A stretch of DNA of 64,000 bases, taken from positions 44,369,561 to 44,433,560 of the forward strand of contig NC_088775.1 in NCBI RefSeq assembly GCF_954871325.1, written 5' to 3'. Below, in pieces: positions 1-12,778 of the stretch (position 1 is the first letter of the stretch; each line of letters begins with the position of its first letter). The position numbers and the translations under genes were made by a program. Below the pieces are notes generated by a model. The model searched no databases, was not told the DNA's origin, and worked only from the letters and a program-made list of their open reading frames with translations. This DNA is from Gordionus sp. m RMFG-2023. Its lineage: Eukaryota; Nematomorpha; Gordioida; Chordodea; Parachordodidae.

Positions 1-73
1 ATGTTTATTTTAAAGGTGTTTTGATAATTACAATGCATTTAAAAACTATTGGCTAACGTTTTAATATTCATAA

Positions 74-249
74 GGAGCTAAATATTACTATTTTACCGAG
101 CACCAGAATAGGCATTATCCATCTCTTAAATTGTTGAATGATCCTTCTCAGAGAACTTTTGGAGGATCAATAATGGAATGCTTCTTAAATTAATTAAGGA
201 TGGATATGGGAAATATAGAATTCCTGTTTTGAGATATGCAGAAATCTGA
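74..249 (+). other. Coding-like stretch, unidentified
   Basis: This stretch is less AT-rich than its surroundings and reads as plausible protein in two overlapping frames. One has residues like FTEHQNRHYPSLKLLND and ends near 195. The other reads LIKDGYGKYRIPVLRYAEI and runs to a TGA at 249. It could be an exon or decayed fragment of a host or transposon gene. I do not recognise the family, and the frame change makes an intact gene unlikely. The other small open frames in 600-1110 have low-complexity AT-driven composition and no recognisable domain. Confidence 0.18.
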
Positions 250-1030
250 CCATAGTTTGATTTTATTAATATCAGCCAAATCTGAAAGTGTGAAATATCT
301 TTTTTAAAGCAGAAGCAATATCATTACCAGATCTGACAGGTACTCTTTCACAACATATGCTTAGTATATCTATTTGATTCTACTGCAACAATAATGTTGT
401 AACAGTTTAATTTTCTTTTGTGCAAAATGAATATATTTGATTGAAATAATGCAGTTACATTTTCTAAGTCTAGCATATTATTGCATGAATAGGAAGTTTA
501 TTTTCTCTATCTAATTTCCTTTCTTTTTTAGTTTTATTTATTTATTATAATCTGATATTTTTTTTATCTTCACATGTATCACATTGATCCTTTTTTAGTC
601 TGGCAAATCTAATGTTAATAGGAAATTAAACATATGTCTAAAGATAATATTCAGGATCAAAGTGATGATCTTTTCAATAATTTAAATATGGATCATACAT
701 CATTTGTAAATTCAGTTGGAATTCTAATTACTCCCTTTAAGTATTGGATCTACTTCAATGAGATTGAAGGGTCAGTGAAGCTGTTAATTAGTTGTATAAC
801 AGCTTATTTTTTTCAAAACAAGGTATTCTTATCTGACTAATATCTGACCTGGATTAAAAAAAATTTTGCATACTTTATTATTATTGACATAAAAATGATA
901 GCCATATGAATAAAATAATTACTTTTGAAAGACCAGTAGATTTGTTAAATTATATAAATTTGATTTTTATCATCATCTATCAAAATTTATTTTTCCCTTT
1001 ATGGCTGATAAAAGACCTAGCCATGTTCGT

Positions 1031-1396
1031 TGTATATGTTAGCGTCAATGTGTTTTTCCCAGCAATGTGTTATTTTTTCAACTATTATTTTTTGAGCGCG
1101 TTTTTTTAAATTTAAAAATCTTATTTTACCTGAAATGTATGCCGTCATGTTTGGAATACCTACCCTTTGAATTTCAGACAATTTTCCCATGAACTTTTAA
1201 AATAATTTATATTAAATTATACATATATTTTTTATATAAATTATAAATGATTCAAAGGTGTAGGTATTCTAAAAATGATAGAATATATTTCCAGTAATTT
1301 CCGATTTTCATATTTTAAAAAGCGCGCTCAAAAATTGATTTAAAGTTGTAAAAATATCACATTGCCGGAAAAAACCCATTGACGCTAACATATATA
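1031..1396. mobile_element. Foldback MITE, family shared with 62262-62880
   Basis: The two ends are inverted copies of each other. The left end reads TATATGTTAGCGTCAATG and the right end is its exact reverse complement. The match continues inward through a GAGCGCG motif and an AATACCTACC motif on each arm, so most of the element folds back on itself. There is no coding capacity. The arm core (GCGTTTTATTAAATTTAAAAA type) recurs near 62.3 and 62.8 kb, so this is a repeat family rather than a chance hairpin. Superfamily is unknown, and no clear target duplication was found. Confidence 0.7.
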
Positions 1397-2129
1397 TTAT
1401 AACAATGCGTAATTTTCTTAAAAAACTCGTTAAACTGGGAAACAAAATTAAGGGATATAATTATGAGAAGGACGGTCAACGTTTTTTGCTAGCCGCAATT
1501 ACCTATACGCTAAACCTATTTACATAAACAAGGTGGGAAATAATAAGACAGATAAAAGGTCTATGCCCGATTAAATTGATTATGGGGAGTTTTGGCTAGG
1601 TTATTTTTACTATTTAACAATGCAAAGCAGAAATTGAGTTCTTAGAATAAAAATATAAGGTTAAATAAAAGAGACCTACGAAGACAATCACTAACTTCTC
1701 AATTAAATTAGTGCTTATATCCAAACTTTGAAGATAATCAATAATCCATATTATAGATTCAATATCCATTTACACCGAGGTAATCCTAACCCTTTATCAT
1801 ATTAAAATATTCCATTTTATAAAAAAATCATATATTTCATGTATTGATTAATTTTTCTATATGGAATATTATATTTACAAATAAGAAGAAATAATAGATT
1901 GAATAATCCTATATTGGATATAATTTATTTTATATTTAAAAGTTTAGATTTTTTAATGTATAAATAGATAAATAAATTCTTTACAAATAATTGTATGAAA
2001 AAAAGTCATTTTTTGATAAAAATTGGATGGAATAAACTAACTCTCAGGCGTCGATACATAAATTATTGGCTTAAATATATTTGATTAATTAAAAACGAAA
2101 AGAAAGATTTGCCTTAGTAAATTGATATT
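1397..2129. other. AT-rich spacer
   Basis: No gene, RNA gene or repeat structure is visible here. It ends at the target duplication of the large LTR element. Confidence 0.6.
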
Positions 2130-2134
2130 TACAA

Positions 2135-2325
2135 TGTAATGTATTAACTTTAAATAAATATTTTGCTTAAGGATACAATTTATGGTAATCGATTGATTAT
2201 CGTAAAGGTACTATCGATGAAGATATAAACATATTATTGTTAAAGTAATATCTTTTAATCTTTTCATTTTGTTAAAATATATTATATTTTATTTTTATAA
2301 AACCTCTTATATCTTAAACACCACA
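2135..2325 (+). repeat. 5' LTR of outer gypsy element
   Basis: It matches the 3' copy at both ends (TGTAATG... and ...TATATCTTAAA) and contains the shared block ACATATTATTGTT. It is followed directly by the primer-binding-like site. It is shorter than the 3' copy. Confidence 0.8.
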
Positions 2326-2814
2326 TTGGCAACGATTGAGTTTAAAGAGACATATTATATTAAAAGATTAAAGAGGAAAAGGATATTAGACTATGCCTAA
2401 TAAAGACTCGATAATTCTTAAGAAAAACGAAGAAGCATCAACATCTAGTCAATTCTAAATTCCAGAATTCTTTTAATCAAAAATTAACATTCAGGATTAT
2501 ATATATAATTTAGAACTCATCTTTAAATTAAAAAATATTGTCGATCATAATAATAAAAAAAAGATTTGTTACTAGCATACATAGGTAAAAGTAACCCCAT
2601 TATCCAATTTAGAGAGCATTAATTACAAAACTTTACTTGATAGTTTGAAAGAAAATATTTTAGGATATCTAGTATTTTCCTACATCTTAATAATTTTTAT
2701 ACTATAAAAAAGGCGGAGAACTATTATAGATTTTTCGATCAAATTAGTATTTGCTTACTATGAAATTTCTTATGAACTGTTAAGAGATATTTTTATAGGA
2801 TTAGGGTTGCCTGA

Positions 2815-3018
2815 TGTTATATCTTATATATTTTAAAAGGTTATAATTTGAATATTGTATTTGTAACACAATATTATAACTTTCCTACATTTAATATTAT
2901 ATTATTAAGGTTAATCAAACTGCATACTATTAGAAGTAAAATTTGATAATTATATAAAAGTATATATAAAAAAGAATTACAAATAAAATTCAATATTGTT
3001 AAACGTAATCATACAATA
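2815..3018 (+). repeat. 5' LTR of nested gypsy element
   Basis: Collinear with 5921-6130 over its length, including the blocks AACTTTCCTACATTTAATAT and TATAAAAGTATAT. Confidence 0.85.
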
Positions 3019-5920
3019 TTTGGCAACGAGGTATAAAAAAGTCTCGGTCTTCGGTCAAGTTGAATATTATATAAATTTTTTTTCTTATAAAAAAAATAAG
3101 TAATAGATCTGTTTAGAAATTATGGATAAAATTACAATACAAGAATTTAAAAAAGATGAGTGTTCTCTTGACGACTTTATCAAATATATTCTGAATGTTA
3201 AAAATATTCCTCAAACTGACGCAACTTTGAAAAAATTATTTATAGCTTATGGAGGAATAAATATTATAACTGATATAAAAAAATTACTCTTTCCAATAAA
3301 AATTGATGATGTGGAATGGGCAGATCTATATAAAATTGCAAAATAACTTTATAAAGATGAAAGAATGTTTTGGCATCGAGAATTATTTCATTAGATTAAG
3401 TCGCGGACCAACAGAATCCGTATTGAATTATTTAAAAACTATAAAGGAGCTACCCCGAAGATTCAAATTTGAAGATAATGTAGAACTAAGAATTCGCGAT
3501 CAATTAATCGCCGGACTAAAGATGTCACAACTAGATTGAATTACGTTTAAGATACCCATATACTAGAGACGAAGACTAACCGTTAAGTTTAAACAAAGTT
3601 ATAGAAATGGCTTAAATAAATAATACTACTAAAATGGTTTATAAAATCATAGAGACGGCCAAATATAATGTTAATATTAAACTATTAAATCAAAATGATA
3701 ATAATAATCGACAGTATAATGATAATGATAATCGACACTATCAAAATGAAAATAAAACATATGTAAAAAGAGAACCAATGCAAGATTATAATAACTACCA
3801 CACAAATAATAATACAAGAAAACTGTGCTATTGTAATCGTTTTCATGCTATTCGGAATTATCCATCATACGGAAAAACGTGCAACAAATGTAAGAAATCA
3901 AACAAGTTTGCCGTGTGTTGTAAAAATAGAGGAAAATTTTACGGTACAAATTACAATAGTAACGACGACGATTCAGATTTCTCAATAAGAAAAGTCTACA
4001 ATTATGGACAGCACCCAACAATTACGGTAATAATAAACGATCACGAAATTAAAATGGAATATGATACAGGTTCCGCAGTAACCATCATTAATGCGACAAT
4101 ATGGAATAAAATTGTGAGGATAAAACTTAGAATGGCTAGAGCTCGAACTACATATGAAAATAATAGAATAAAAATTATAGGTGAAGCTTATGTAAAGTGC
4201 AATTAGATTATAAAATAAAATGACTTCCGTTATTATTACAAAAACAAATTATGCAGCACTATTTGGGGATTTCCATATACTACAGAATTTGATTTAAAGT
4301 TAGCAACAAATGTAAAAATCAATATGATCAACAATAAATATAATAATAATGATAATGGTAACATGAATATTGAAAAACTAAAAGAATTTGCTACGGTGTT
4401 AGATAATAAATTAGGATTAATAAAAAATGTCGAACCAGTAAAACTACATTTGGAATAAAATACAAAACCAATTGCACTGCCAGCTAGAAGAGTACCGTTG
4501 CCTTTAAAAGTAGAAATTGAAAATAAACTAGAACGTTTGGAAGAAAATAACATGATAAAGAAAATAGATCCACCAACAACATGAGTAACCCAGATTACTC
4601 TAATGGTAGTGGTAAGTAAAACTTCAGGTGAACTACTATTAGTGATTTCAAAGTAACATTGAATATATTTTTACTAAAAGACTATCACATTCTACCAACG
4701 TTTGAAGAATTAATCGCAAAGAACACTAATGGAAATAAATATACAACAGTAGATCTCAAAGGCGCATATCTACAAATGAGTATTGACGAAGAATCGCAAG
4801 AATTATTAACAATGGTAACACCAAATAGATATTACCGCTATTTACGATTACTTTTTGGTATAGCTACACTACAACACCAATAATATTTCAACGATATATG
4901 GACGATTTACTGACTGAATGTAAAGATATAGCAGGTTATTTAGATTATGTTATAATCACAGGAAAAAATGATACAGAACATATAGTGAATATAAAACAAG
5001 TCCTCAAAAAATGACAAAATGCGGGATTAAAAGTCAAAACAAGCAAAATAAATTTTATGAAAGAAAAAGTATCATATTTAGGATACATAATAAATCAAAA
5101 TGGAATACACCCAGATAAAAATAAAATAATAACAACTCCAGATAGACATGACATAAAATCATTTTTATGTATATTAAACTATCATACACGGTTCACATCA
5201 AACTTACATGGAATCACCGCCGAATTACATAATAAAACTAGTAGAAATGTTAAATGGAATTGGACTAAAAAAGATGATACATTATTTAAAAAAGTAAAAG
5301 GAATAGTAACAGAACAAAATACTATATAGTTTTATAAATTGGATTTCGAGTTAATATTAGAAACAGATGCATCTAACCAATGATTTGGAGCTGTATTCAT
5401 GCAGAAATTGATAATGGTAACGAATTTCCAATAGCTTACACCTCAAGAACTTTACAAGACGCCGAAAAGAATTATTCTACAATAGACAAAGAAAAACGGC
5501 GTAGAAAAATTTCATAACTATTTGTATGAACGTAAGATGAATTAGAAAATGATGACGGTACTTTATTTTGGAATGGCAAATCATTCCGTACTCACTTCAA
5601 AAAAGAGTTTACATATATTGCATACGAGACATCCGGGTATTACATCAATGAAATCCATTACGAGACATTATATATGTGGTAACAATTATATAAAAATGTC
5701 AAATTAGTTAATAGCTGTAGTGGATGTCAAAATGCAGAGATATACCAGGGGTTTCCGTATACCAGGGGAATCCGCCATCACAATCCTATAAAAGGGAAGA
5801 AGAAAATGAAGAAAAAAACGCACAAAATACTAAAAACAGTAGAAACAAATAGATAGATGAACTTGAACTTGGTAAACAAAAAGATTGATAGACGATTTTA
5901 ACTTGGTGGGAAATAAGATA

Positions 5921-6130
5921 TGTTATATCTTAATATCATATTTTAAAAGGTTATAATTTGAATATTATATTTGCAATACAATATAACTTTCCTACATTTA
6001 ATATTATATTATCAAGGTTAATCAAATTGCATACTATTTGATGTTAAATTTAATAATTTATATAAAAGTATATAAACAAAAGAATTACAAAAAATATTCA
6101 TTATTGTTTTTAAACGTAATCGATATAATA
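5921..6130 (+). repeat. 3' LTR of nested gypsy element
   Basis: Partner of 2815-3018. It ends at the second copy of the CCTGA duplication. Confidence 0.85.
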
Positions 6131-8243
6131 CCTGAGTTGGAAGAGCTTCAGTCAAAGTCTACCGAAAACAATATCACTTATGAAAATTCCGTGCGTTAGC
6201 GATCGCGCTTTCTTCGTTGGAAAATGATATCCAAATAGAAGTTAACAAAATCATCAAACATTAGGACGCAAGGTTTCAAAAACACTTATTTTAGGAATAA
6301 TAGGTATAATAATGGTTATTTAAAGAGCGAATTAGTGTGGTTGAAGAAGAATGTATTTAACACAAACTATAATTGTCATCAAGTCAGATTAAAAATATAT
6401 AACTATAACTTTATTTAACATATTTCAAAATATATATCACTTCTTATAAATAATACATGGCTGTCTTTATATATATCTCTTTGTAAACAATTTAAATATG
6501 TTTAAATAAATCAATAAGTAAATAATCAATCATTTGAAGTTACGCAAAAATACAATAAAAATGTAATTTAAAAGATGATATAAACTGAATTTAAACTAAG
6601 CAAAAACTAATCGTGTCAATGATATCATCATTATTGCCATAAGACATTAAAATTTTAAAACTAAAATAAATATCATTAAAATAATACTAGAACTTAAAAT
6701 AAATATATGACTCAATAACGGTAAAAAATTCAAAAATAATAATGGTTATAATGTCAGCAAATTCGATCATAATAATTATAAATCTGGTTTTAAACCTAAC
6801 TTCATATAATAATAAGTCATCTGCTTTTGATGCGGTAAAGCAAACCACATAGCAAAAATTGTAGAACTCATGCCATGCACAGATGATTCTACCACGGACA
6901 TCTCGCCTGTCGTTTCCTAATCAAGCTACCATAGTTACGAAGATAAATGGTTTGCGGTTTACAATTCGATACTGGTGCTACGTGCAGTATGATACATGAA
7001 TTTGCCTGAAGGCGCATTGACAAACTATCACTATCGCCTGCGTATAAACTAGTTGGGTATAATAGTATCAAAATCGAAGTGTTGGATAAATGTACAGTTA
7101 GGGCTGAAGTAAAAAAAATTTCTAAATTTTTACTTATTTGGGTAGTTAAAGGAGAGAATTTATTTTTGAAATGCCTTTTCTTAGAGAATTTAATATAAAG
7201 CTTCAGAATTTCGGATAAATAATATAAATATGAATGTTCCCACTTTAAATGCTATTGCATCGAAATTTCCTAAAGTTCAAAAAAAACATTAGAAGGAATA
7301 AAACCGCAACAAGCAGTTATTCGCTATAACCGAACGCATTACAGATAGCTTTACCAGCAGGAAGAGTTCCCTTTCCGCTACGTCAAATGATTGAGACTGA
7401 GTTGAACAGACTTTTAGGCGAAGGCGTTATCAAAAAGGTGCATCCAACAACTCTAATCACTTGGGCTACCATCTATTAATATCTTAAAGAAATCCAATGC
7501 CATGCGGATATTTTCCTTTAACAATTAACAAATATTAGCGATAGATAACGATTTACTACCAACTTTCCATGACCTAACAAATAGGATCGCGGGTGGTATG
7601 ATATTTAAGTCGTTAAATTTATGAGATGCATAATGTAAGGACTTTTTAGTAATATCCATCCATGTCAATTATTAACTATACCTAGGATTCGCTTTGGGTT
7701 GACTAGCTTTCCAATAATATTTCAACGCTGTATGCAAAGCCTAAAAAGGGAATTTCTATGCTTAGTATATTTTTAGATGACGTAATAATTGCGTGCGAAA
7801 AAATAGAAATTCTATTTATTACAGTATAAAATATTTTCGATTGTTGATATAAAATTATTTTGCGTCTAAAGAATAATAAATGATAAAAAAGGTTAATTAA
7901 TTCATATATGCCTCAATTGATAATAGTTTTTGAAAACTACATAATATAATATAATTCTTAGCAAACTTACATTGACAAAAGGTCATTAAACTAATATAAC
8001 TCCCTATTACCATTTTAGACAATGTTTTATAGAATGGACTAATAAGAAAAAATTTATAGACCACCTTACCAAATCTACAATTCTTGAAGAAGAGAATACA
8101 AACTACCAATCCAAATCATAAAACTATATGATGGATAGAGCTTCCTCTTAGATGACATGATGGAAGCTAGATAAGTAATCGAGAAAATTATTGTATGATA
8201 TTAAACTTCTAAAAGATTATCTTCCATTTTCAATGTTATATAA

Positions 8244-8793
8244 ACGACTACACAGTTGACCTATTGCTTATCTAAAATGTGCGATCATATGCTCTCAGCA
8301 GCTGTAGTAATAATCTTAAATTACATAGCCACACAAATAATAGATGCTGGTTAATTTGGATTCCTATCCATGACACTCACGATGGTAACCCATCACAATT
8401 TATTCTGTTAAATAAATTGATAAAACAAAAATATTAAAACCTTTAAAAGAAATTATGCAAATATATTGAAGCCTTGAGTTATTTACACGGTAAGGATGCC
8501 ATATTAGAAATGAAACATAGACGACTACATAGTCGACCTATTGCTTATCTAAAATGTGCGATCATATGCTCTCAGCAGCTGTAGTAATAATCTTAAATTA
8601 CATAGCCACACAAATAATAGATGCTGGTTAATTTGCAGTCCTATCCATGACACTCACGATGGTAACCCATCACAATTTATTCTGTTAGATAAATTGATAA
8701 AACAAATATTAAAACCCTTAAAAGAAATTATGCAAATATATTGAAGCCTTGAGTTATTTACACGGTAAGGATGCCATATTAGAAATGAAACAT
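8244..8793 (+). repeat. Tandem duplication (~275 bp x 2) inside the outer LTR element
   Basis: The block beginning ACGACTACA and ending GAAATGAAACAT occurs twice in direct succession (8244-8518 and 8521-8793) with few differences. It lies downstream of the RT region of the fossil. It looks like a local, fairly recent duplication. Confidence 0.85.
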
Positions 8794-8799
8794 TTTGTA

Positions 8800-9739
8800 A
8801 CTACAAAATAAGAACCAGAGTGATATCATGAAAGCAATTAAAATTTTATATATTATTGTCGCACTATCTCTAGTTGGCATATTATATCTTAAAATAATAG
8901 TAGTTTCTAGTTTGTAATAATATCAAAAATATATTTGTATTAAAGATTTAACTCAAATCTATTTTTCGAAGAAGAAAAATATAGCTTTTCTAAATACACG
9001 CAAAAAGAGAAGAAAAGATATCTGATTTATTACATCTATTGTGGGATGAATTTTAATTTTAATTATATTTTAAATAAATAAATGGCGTTAAATATTTGTA
9101 AGCAAATTGTTACTTATATTTATTATCAAAAGCATTTATTAGTAAAATTTTAAAAATATTAAATGTAATATATTATATAACTCAGATACGTCTGTAAAAG
9201 TGGCATTTTACCTAATATTTTATAAAAAATTATATATAATAGAGGATTATAAACTATATGTCTACTTACTTTTTATAAATAAATCTCTTATACTTATTTG
9301 GATTTGGACCTTGAAAATAATTTTAGTAAGAGACATGATAATTAAATTTAAAAATCAATAATATAGTTGATTAGTGATTTTGAACTCGGCTAAAATATTA
9401 AATTATTAATTTTCAATTAATAAATGATTATATTTATTAGGATTATATAATAATTTAAATAATAAAAGTCAATTAAGCTTCAACTGTTAAAGCTAAATTA
9501 ATATTTGGTGAGTGATATTGTTATATTTTTAACATAGAATTTGATTGCAAGCTGACATAGTATTTTATATGTTATAATCCAATCTAATAATCAAAATAGT
9601 ATTCATTTAATAAAAATTAAGATAGTCTTATTAATTTTTTTAATAAAATTAAATCTATATATTACTTAATAGAATTATAAAAGAAATTATTCAGAGGGCA
9701 ATTAAAAAAAATTATTTTTAGCTCAAGTAAATATTTTTT
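8800..9739. other. AT-rich interior of outer LTR element
   Basis: Very AT-rich sequence with no recognisable domain. It may include inserted non-autonomous elements. Confidence 0.4.
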
Positions 9740-9817
9740 TGCTTCAGGAGGCTATTCAAATTTTTCAGGGGCCTCGAGCTCCTGCGCCCCCCCCCCCCTC
9801 CACCAGCGACGCCACTG
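9740..9817 (-). mobile_element. hAT-like transposon terminus with C-run
   Basis: The minus strand starts CAGTGGCGTCGCTGG and continues into a run of about 14 G. This resembles the CAGTGGCGTAGCCAGG terminus of the hAT element at 51661. No matching opposite end was found, so it is scored as a solo terminus or a decayed insertion inside the LTR element. Confidence 0.45.
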
Positions 9818-10228
9818 CATAACCTTCAAAATATTTATGGTTTTCCAAAATATTCGCCGAGGCCCAACCATTACAAAAATGACAATAATACCTACAACAG
9901 ATCTTATAATTATAAAGATCGTGATTGTTAATCCAATACCAACTAATATTAACGTTTTATTTTATTGTATTAACATTATTTTAAAATCAATTTATTTTGA
10001 CAATTGATATTTTTTTTTTGATATCAATTTTAAACGAATTTTCATTTTACATAATTGGTTATTATGTAAAATTAATTTATTGTTAAAAAAGATATAAAAG
10101 GAAAATTGTTTTTGGTTAAAAATAAAAATGTAATTTATAATAATAAAATAAAAGGAAAATTTGATTTATTTTAATATGAATATTGTAATAATATAAAAAA
10201 AGAGAATTAATAAAAATTATATGTTAAT

Positions 10229-10333
10229 TCATCAGTTTCTTGGGATGGTGAATTATCATGAGTAGTAAATACAAAATTTACATTGACAAACTAGTAAAAA
10301 TATATTTGTTTATCGTCATCCCAAGAAAATGAC
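10229..10333. repeat. Small palindromic element
   Basis: TTTCTTGGGATG at 10236 faces CATCCCAAGAAA at 10317, and the adjacent bases also pair. This gives inverted ends of about 20 bp around a loop of about 65 bp. It is probably a tiny MITE within the LTR fossil. Confidence 0.5.
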
Positions 10334-11239
10334 ATATTTAATAATGTTAAAAATATATTATTAAAAGAGGAAACAATAATTCTTTATTCAACCGATATTC
10401 CTGTTATGATTTCCTATGACGCTTCCGAATATGGTATCACACAGGTTTCCTAGCATCGAGGACACTTACGGCGGCTAAAATTAATTACGCCAACATTGAT
10501 CTTCAACGATCATATTTTCTATGGAGAAGTTCTATAATACATTAATGGAAGACATTTTATTTTGGTTACGGTCACAAACCTTTAAAATATATTAGGTGAA
10601 AAAGGGACCTAAAAAAATAACAAATAACCTTTTAATACGGTTAACAATGAAGCTATTAGATTACGACTATATAATTCATAGACCTAGTAATTAAAACAAA
10701 TGCGCCAACGCTCTTTCCCTTTTGAAGTCCAAAATCGAATGGTTTGGCTGAGTGCTTTATACGTAAGACAAATATGAGTTTTTATGATGGAAAGAGATAT
10801 GGAACTCCGGACCAGTTAATTTAGCGAATGTTTTAATTACTCACCGAAATACTCTAAATGCAACTACTCGTAAATCCCCTGCCGAAATGATGTATGAATG
10901 ACCGCTCAGGACGAGGTTAGATCAATGGAAACTATCTACAAGAGTAGGGACTGAAAACGCATTAAAACAAAAATATTTAATGATAGGAACATTGAGCCCG
11001 GTGAATTTGAAGAGAAGCTAAAGGTTTGGGTAGAAATCAAAAGGACTACAGCATGGCATGAAGGGACCGTGTTTCAATGGAAAAGTGCTGTAATGTACAA
11101 GCTAAGGAGATACCCATAACAATGTCGGAAGATTTGGACAATGCAGAGCATAATGGGAATTCAACTCTTAAAATAAAAATTTTCGAAACCTCAATATGTT
11201 ATCTTGACGAATTCAATTTTTAGTGGGGAGAAAGAGAAC

Positions 11240-11787
11240 TGTAATGAATTAACTTTAAATTTATTGTATTTTGTTTGAATACAATTTAAGGTAATTCATA
11301 TATTATCGTAAATGTACTTTCGATAATTTTAGACTTCGTACTACTGGAGATAAAAATAATTTATTCTTCAAAATTACAATACATTTATACATAATAACTT
11401 CTATTTACATATTTAGATACTAAAATATAATATATCATAATATAAAAAAATTCATAATCTAGTTAAAATATAAATTAGAATATAAACGTAAAACATAAGT
11501 TTTTAAGTAAAATAAAAATATTTTTCTAAGATGATGAAATATTTCGTGCAAGGCAAGTAATAATAAAAATATAATGTTTTTGAATATTTTTTGAATAATA
11601 TATAAAATAAATATATAAAAATATTTTATATATAGAAAAAATAAAATAAACTATTAATATTAATAATATTTGACAATGAAGATGTAAACATATTATTGTT
11701 ATGTAAAATTATCTTTTGATCTTTTCATTTTCTTAAAATTAAATTATATTTTATTCTTATAAAACCTTTTATATCTTAAATATTACC
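11240..11787 (+). repeat. 3' LTR of outer gypsy element
   Basis: It starts TGTAATGAATTAAC after a purine tract and ends before the TACAA duplication. Beginning and end align to 2135-2325. The central part of about 350 bp has no partner in the 5' copy. Confidence 0.8.
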
Positions 11788-11947
11788 TACAACAAATTTT
11801 TAGCAACAAATATAATATGAAATATAATTTTCGAATCAAAATTTTTTTTTTATTCTAGTATTTTCTGAACGATACATTACTTATATAATTATTAAAGCAT
11901 GATTAGTATTCTTTTCACATATGATTATTTATTATTTCGAATTCATA

Positions 11948-12778
11948 TAAATATTTTGGTAACTCACAGAAACTTGGGAAATTTTTAATTTTTTTTTAAA
12001 ATATTTTTTATATTTAAAAATAATAAATATGCCATCGTGTGGATATGAGTGGAAATTTTTTGATGTAACAATAGTTCAAAGTTTCATTACTCAAAATCAA
12101 AAATTTTAAGAATTTTATATTTTTTTTTTGTGAAAATTTTCGCGATTCTTTAATTTTACATTAAAATGGGAAAGACGTGTGCTATATTAAATACTACTAA
12201 GTTAAACTATGATTTTTTTTTGTGAAAATTATCCCAATTCTTTAATTTTACATTAAAAATAGAGTATATTATTTAAAAATTTTAAAAATGCTACTAGGTA
12301 AGGACTATTAAATTAAATACTAGATAATTAGGATAAATTTATTTGAATAAACATAATATATAAACTGATAATATATAGATATATATATATAATTTTAAGG
12401 AAAAACCTATATTGTTGTTCTATATAAATTTATATCATTTAAAAATTTAATTAATTTACTTAAATTTGCCATATTTATAATATTGAAAAATAAGAATATT
12501 CACTATAATTTTATTTCAGTTCTGATAATGCTTGCCTTAAGACCCCTCCATTAACGCTCAATACGTTGAGTATGGGTCGAAAAGTTTCTGCTGTGATTGA
12601 CCTAGTATTGAATATACATTTACATTTTTTATAACTTGAAAAAAGATTAAATTTTAAGATTTGTCCTATAGCATATTTATTATTTTTTAATAAAAATATA
12701 AATAAAAAAAATATTTAAAAAATAAAATAATATTAAAAATTTCCTCGAGTTTCAGTGAGTTACCAATATTTTAAAAAA
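11948..12778. mobile_element. Inverted-repeat element, non-coding
   Basis: The left end reads TTTGGTAACTCACAGAAACT. The right end is its imperfect inverted copy (GTTTCAGTGAGTTACCAATA). The interior is AT-rich with no coding capacity. A related left half recurs at 30898-31010 (GAAACTC.GGGAAATTT, then TCAAAGTTTCATTACTCAAAA), supporting a repeat family. Superfamily is not determined. Confidence 0.6.

Larger units (their letters stand above)
2815..6130 (+). mobile_element. Broken Ty3/gypsy LTR retrotransposon nested in the outer one
   Basis: This LTR fossil was inserted into the gag region of the outer element. Its LTRs (2815-3018 and 5921-6130) begin TGTTATATCTTA and are flanked by an exact CCTGA duplication (2810-2814 and 6131-6135). 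A TGGCAACGAGG primer site follows the 5' LTR, and GGTGGGAAATAAGA precedes the 3' LTR. Parts seen are a gag-like region from 3122 and two cysteine-rich knuckle-like motifs at about 3820-3940. A protease (EYDTGSAVTIINATIW) lies near 4057 and RT at about 4480-5130 (VDLKGAYLQMSIDEE; YLGYIINQNGIHPDKNK). RNase H lies near 5355 (ETDAS), and the HHCC zinc-binding part of integrase at about 5610-5730. It is broken, with multiple lesions. Because it lies inside the outer element it must be younger, and its LTRs still align closely. Confidence 0.9.
2135..11787 (+). mobile_element. Broken Ty3/gypsy LTR retrotransposon (outer copy)
   Basis: This is an LTR fossil. Related LTRs lie at 2135-2325 and 11240-11787. 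Both start TGTAATG and are flanked by the same 5-bp duplication TACAA (2130-2134 and 11788-11792). A primer-binding-like TTGGCAACGA follows the 5' LTR, and a purine tract (AGTGGGGAGAAAGAGAA) precedes the 3' LTR. Recognisable parts, in the usual gypsy order, are a gag start near 2394, a zinc-knuckle region near 6820 and a protease (QFDTGAT) near 6962. RT follows at 7330-7800 with an FLDD active-site box, then RNase H near 10410 (YDASEYG) and integrase at 10740-10940 (THRNTLNATTRKSPAEMM). The order and motifs fit a Mag-like or K02A2.6-type gypsy clade. It is heavily broken, with many lesions, and old. It hosts a second LTR element at 2815-6130 and probable DNA-transposon debris around 9.7 kb. 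Confidence 0.88.

Noticed and set aside
634-1109. Two small open frames as genes
   Set aside because: Short, AT-driven composition with no recognisable domain. The second overlaps the foldback MITE.
4236-4553. Minus-strand open frame as a gene
   Set aside because: It is the antisense shadow of the protease/RT region of the nested gypsy fossil.
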